From Corynebacterium sp. ACRPS (GTDB taxonomy: Bacteria; Actinomycetota; Actinomycetes; Mycobacteriales; Mycobacteriaceae): 64,000 bases of DNA. Below, in pieces: positions 63,101 to 64,000 of the stretch. Under the pieces are notes generated by a model that saw nothing but the letters and a program-made list of their open reading frames with translations, ran no database searches and was not told the origin of the DNA. The position numbers and the translations under genes are program-made. Where the stretch lies: assembly GCF_022346005.1 (NCBI RefSeq), contig NZ_JAKRMY010000003.1, positions 62,001 to 126,000 on the forward strand, written 5' to 3'. Position 1 is the stretch's first letter. Each line of letters opens with the position of its first letter.

Positions 63101-64000
63101 TCCTTGCCGATGACACCATGATCGGTGGCTACGAGCTCGGCGGCGGCTGGATTCACTCCGGGGAGGCCAAGGTGGGCAAGCGCTCCTTCGTGGGTAACTC
63201 CGGTATTACGGCACCCGGGCGCAAACTTTCCAAGAACTCCCTGGTCGCGGTGCTGTCCTCCACGCCGAAGAAGACGAAGTCCGGCGCCAACTGGTGGGGT
63301 TCCCCGCCAGAGCGCATGCGCCGCGTTACCGCGCAGATCGATGCCCCCGCCGAGTCTGCCGAGGCCCTGACCTATAACCCGGGCTTCAAACTCAAGGCCG
63401 CCCGCGGCGTCGTGGAAACCATGCGCCTGCTCGCGCCGATGTTCTCGGCCATGCTGCTCGCCGCGACCCTGGGGACGCTGTATTACCTGCTTGCCGATGT
63501 CGGCTTCCTCACCACCTGGGCCCTTTCCGGCCTCGTGCTCATGGCGATGGGCGCTATCGCTATGGCGGTGACCATCGCCGTGAAGTGGATCTGCGTGGGC
63601 ACGCACAGCGCAGCCGACCACCCGTTGTGGAGCGTGTTCGTCTGGCTCAACGAGCTACAGGACACCTTCGTGGAGGTCGTCGCCGCCCCGTGGTTCTTCC
63701 AGCACACCTACGGCACAGGAGAGATCAACTTGGGCCTGCGGGGGCTGGGAGTGGACATCGGCAAGGGCTCCTGGATCGATTCCTACTGGTTCCCCGAAAC
63801 CGATCTGTGCCACGTCGGCGCTGGCGCCTCCGTGGGGCCCGGTACCGTGGTGCAGACCCACCTATTCCAGGACCGCGTGATGAGCCTGGATACCGTCACC
63901 ATCGAGGCCGGCTCCACGCTCGCCTCTCATTCGGTGGCGCTGCCCGCCTCGCTCATTGGTGAATCCAGCACCGTCGGCCCCGGTTCGCTGGTCATGCGCG
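60136..64000 (+). CDS. Pls/PosA-type single-module NRPS-like enzyme (3' end outside window)
   Basis: At least 1288 residues are encoded, with no stop before the window ends. The adenylation domain (about 35-500) has [65 protein letters not shown] and [10 protein letters not shown], all intact. The carrier domain has the phosphopantetheine serine in [18 protein letters not shown] (about 545). The rest is the NRPS-terminal domain of the epsilon-poly-lysine-synthetase class: repeated transmembrane segments alternating with left-handed beta-helix (hexapeptide) acyltransferase-like blocks. There is no condensation or thioesterase domain. Substrate not deduced. The enzyme is likely membrane-bound and makes an amino-acid homopolymer or modifies an envelope lipid. 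Confidence 0.9.
   Translation, partial: [1288 protein letters not shown]

Noticed and set aside
62044..63621. 525-codon minus-strand frame opposite the NRPS-like gene
   Set aside because: The plus-strand frame shows all adenylation and carrier motifs; the antisense product is low-complexity Arg/Gly/His.

Overview
The window is high-GC actinobacterial DNA, and the gene order identifies it as Corynebacterium. Blocks otsA-otsB-znuABC, rlmB-cysS-ispF-ispD-carD / lpqE-radA, and panC-folKBPE-ftsH-hpt-tilS-dacB-ppa match the conserved corynebacterial/mycobacterial layout, and the small cory-CC-star protein is typical of the genus. The species cannot be fixed by eye.

Layout. 1-3142: end of the trehalose locus (otsA fragment, lipoprotein, otsB) meeting a convergent LacI regulator. 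3195-5800: a zinc-type ABC importer behind a Zur-like palindrome. 5812-7794: a serine esterase and an HNH nuclease. 7982-12216 (minus): carD-ispD-ispF-cysS-rlmB, divergent from lpqE-radA (12409-14452). 14522-14656 is a 15-bp minisatellite. 14676-17166 holds an anchored protein, carbonic anhydrase, MutY and a 56-aa DUF4236-type gene. 17380-20259 is clpC with a long acidic tail, divergent from a frame-broken pseudokinase-like membrane protein. 21886-27372: MFS exporter, GuaB1-type enzyme and carotenoid genes crtB-crtI.

27758-29335 is lysS. Behind it lies an accessory segment of about 7 kb (29354-36388) bounded by direct copies of the lysS upstream region. It holds IS3 and IS256 remnants, an iron-siderophore importer with a DtxR-like box, a 56-bp MITE-like element and a cytidine deaminase-ASCH fusion. 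The chromosomal backbone resumes with cstA / cory-CC-star / ArsA-type ATPase (overlapping genes), two tandem C1B aminopeptidases and a GNAT protein.

42896-54006 (minus) is a nearly gapless run from dacB to a PanC-like protein, covering folate synthesis, FtsH, purine salvage and tRNA modification. ppa and a PD-(D/E)xK-like protein follow. 55760-59316 is an ABC exporter divergent from a soluble two-component system, then a rhodanese, a MarR regulator and the start of a Pls-type NRPS-like enzyme that runs off the window.

The items most worth a second look are the cstA/CC-star/ArsA triad, the deaminase-ASCH fusion and its island boundaries, the G-GGC-CCC frame break in the pseudokinase gene, a dispersed 13-mer (GGCATCGGCAAGC), and a recurring -10-box-plus-7-nt arrangement that suggests many leaderless mRNAs.
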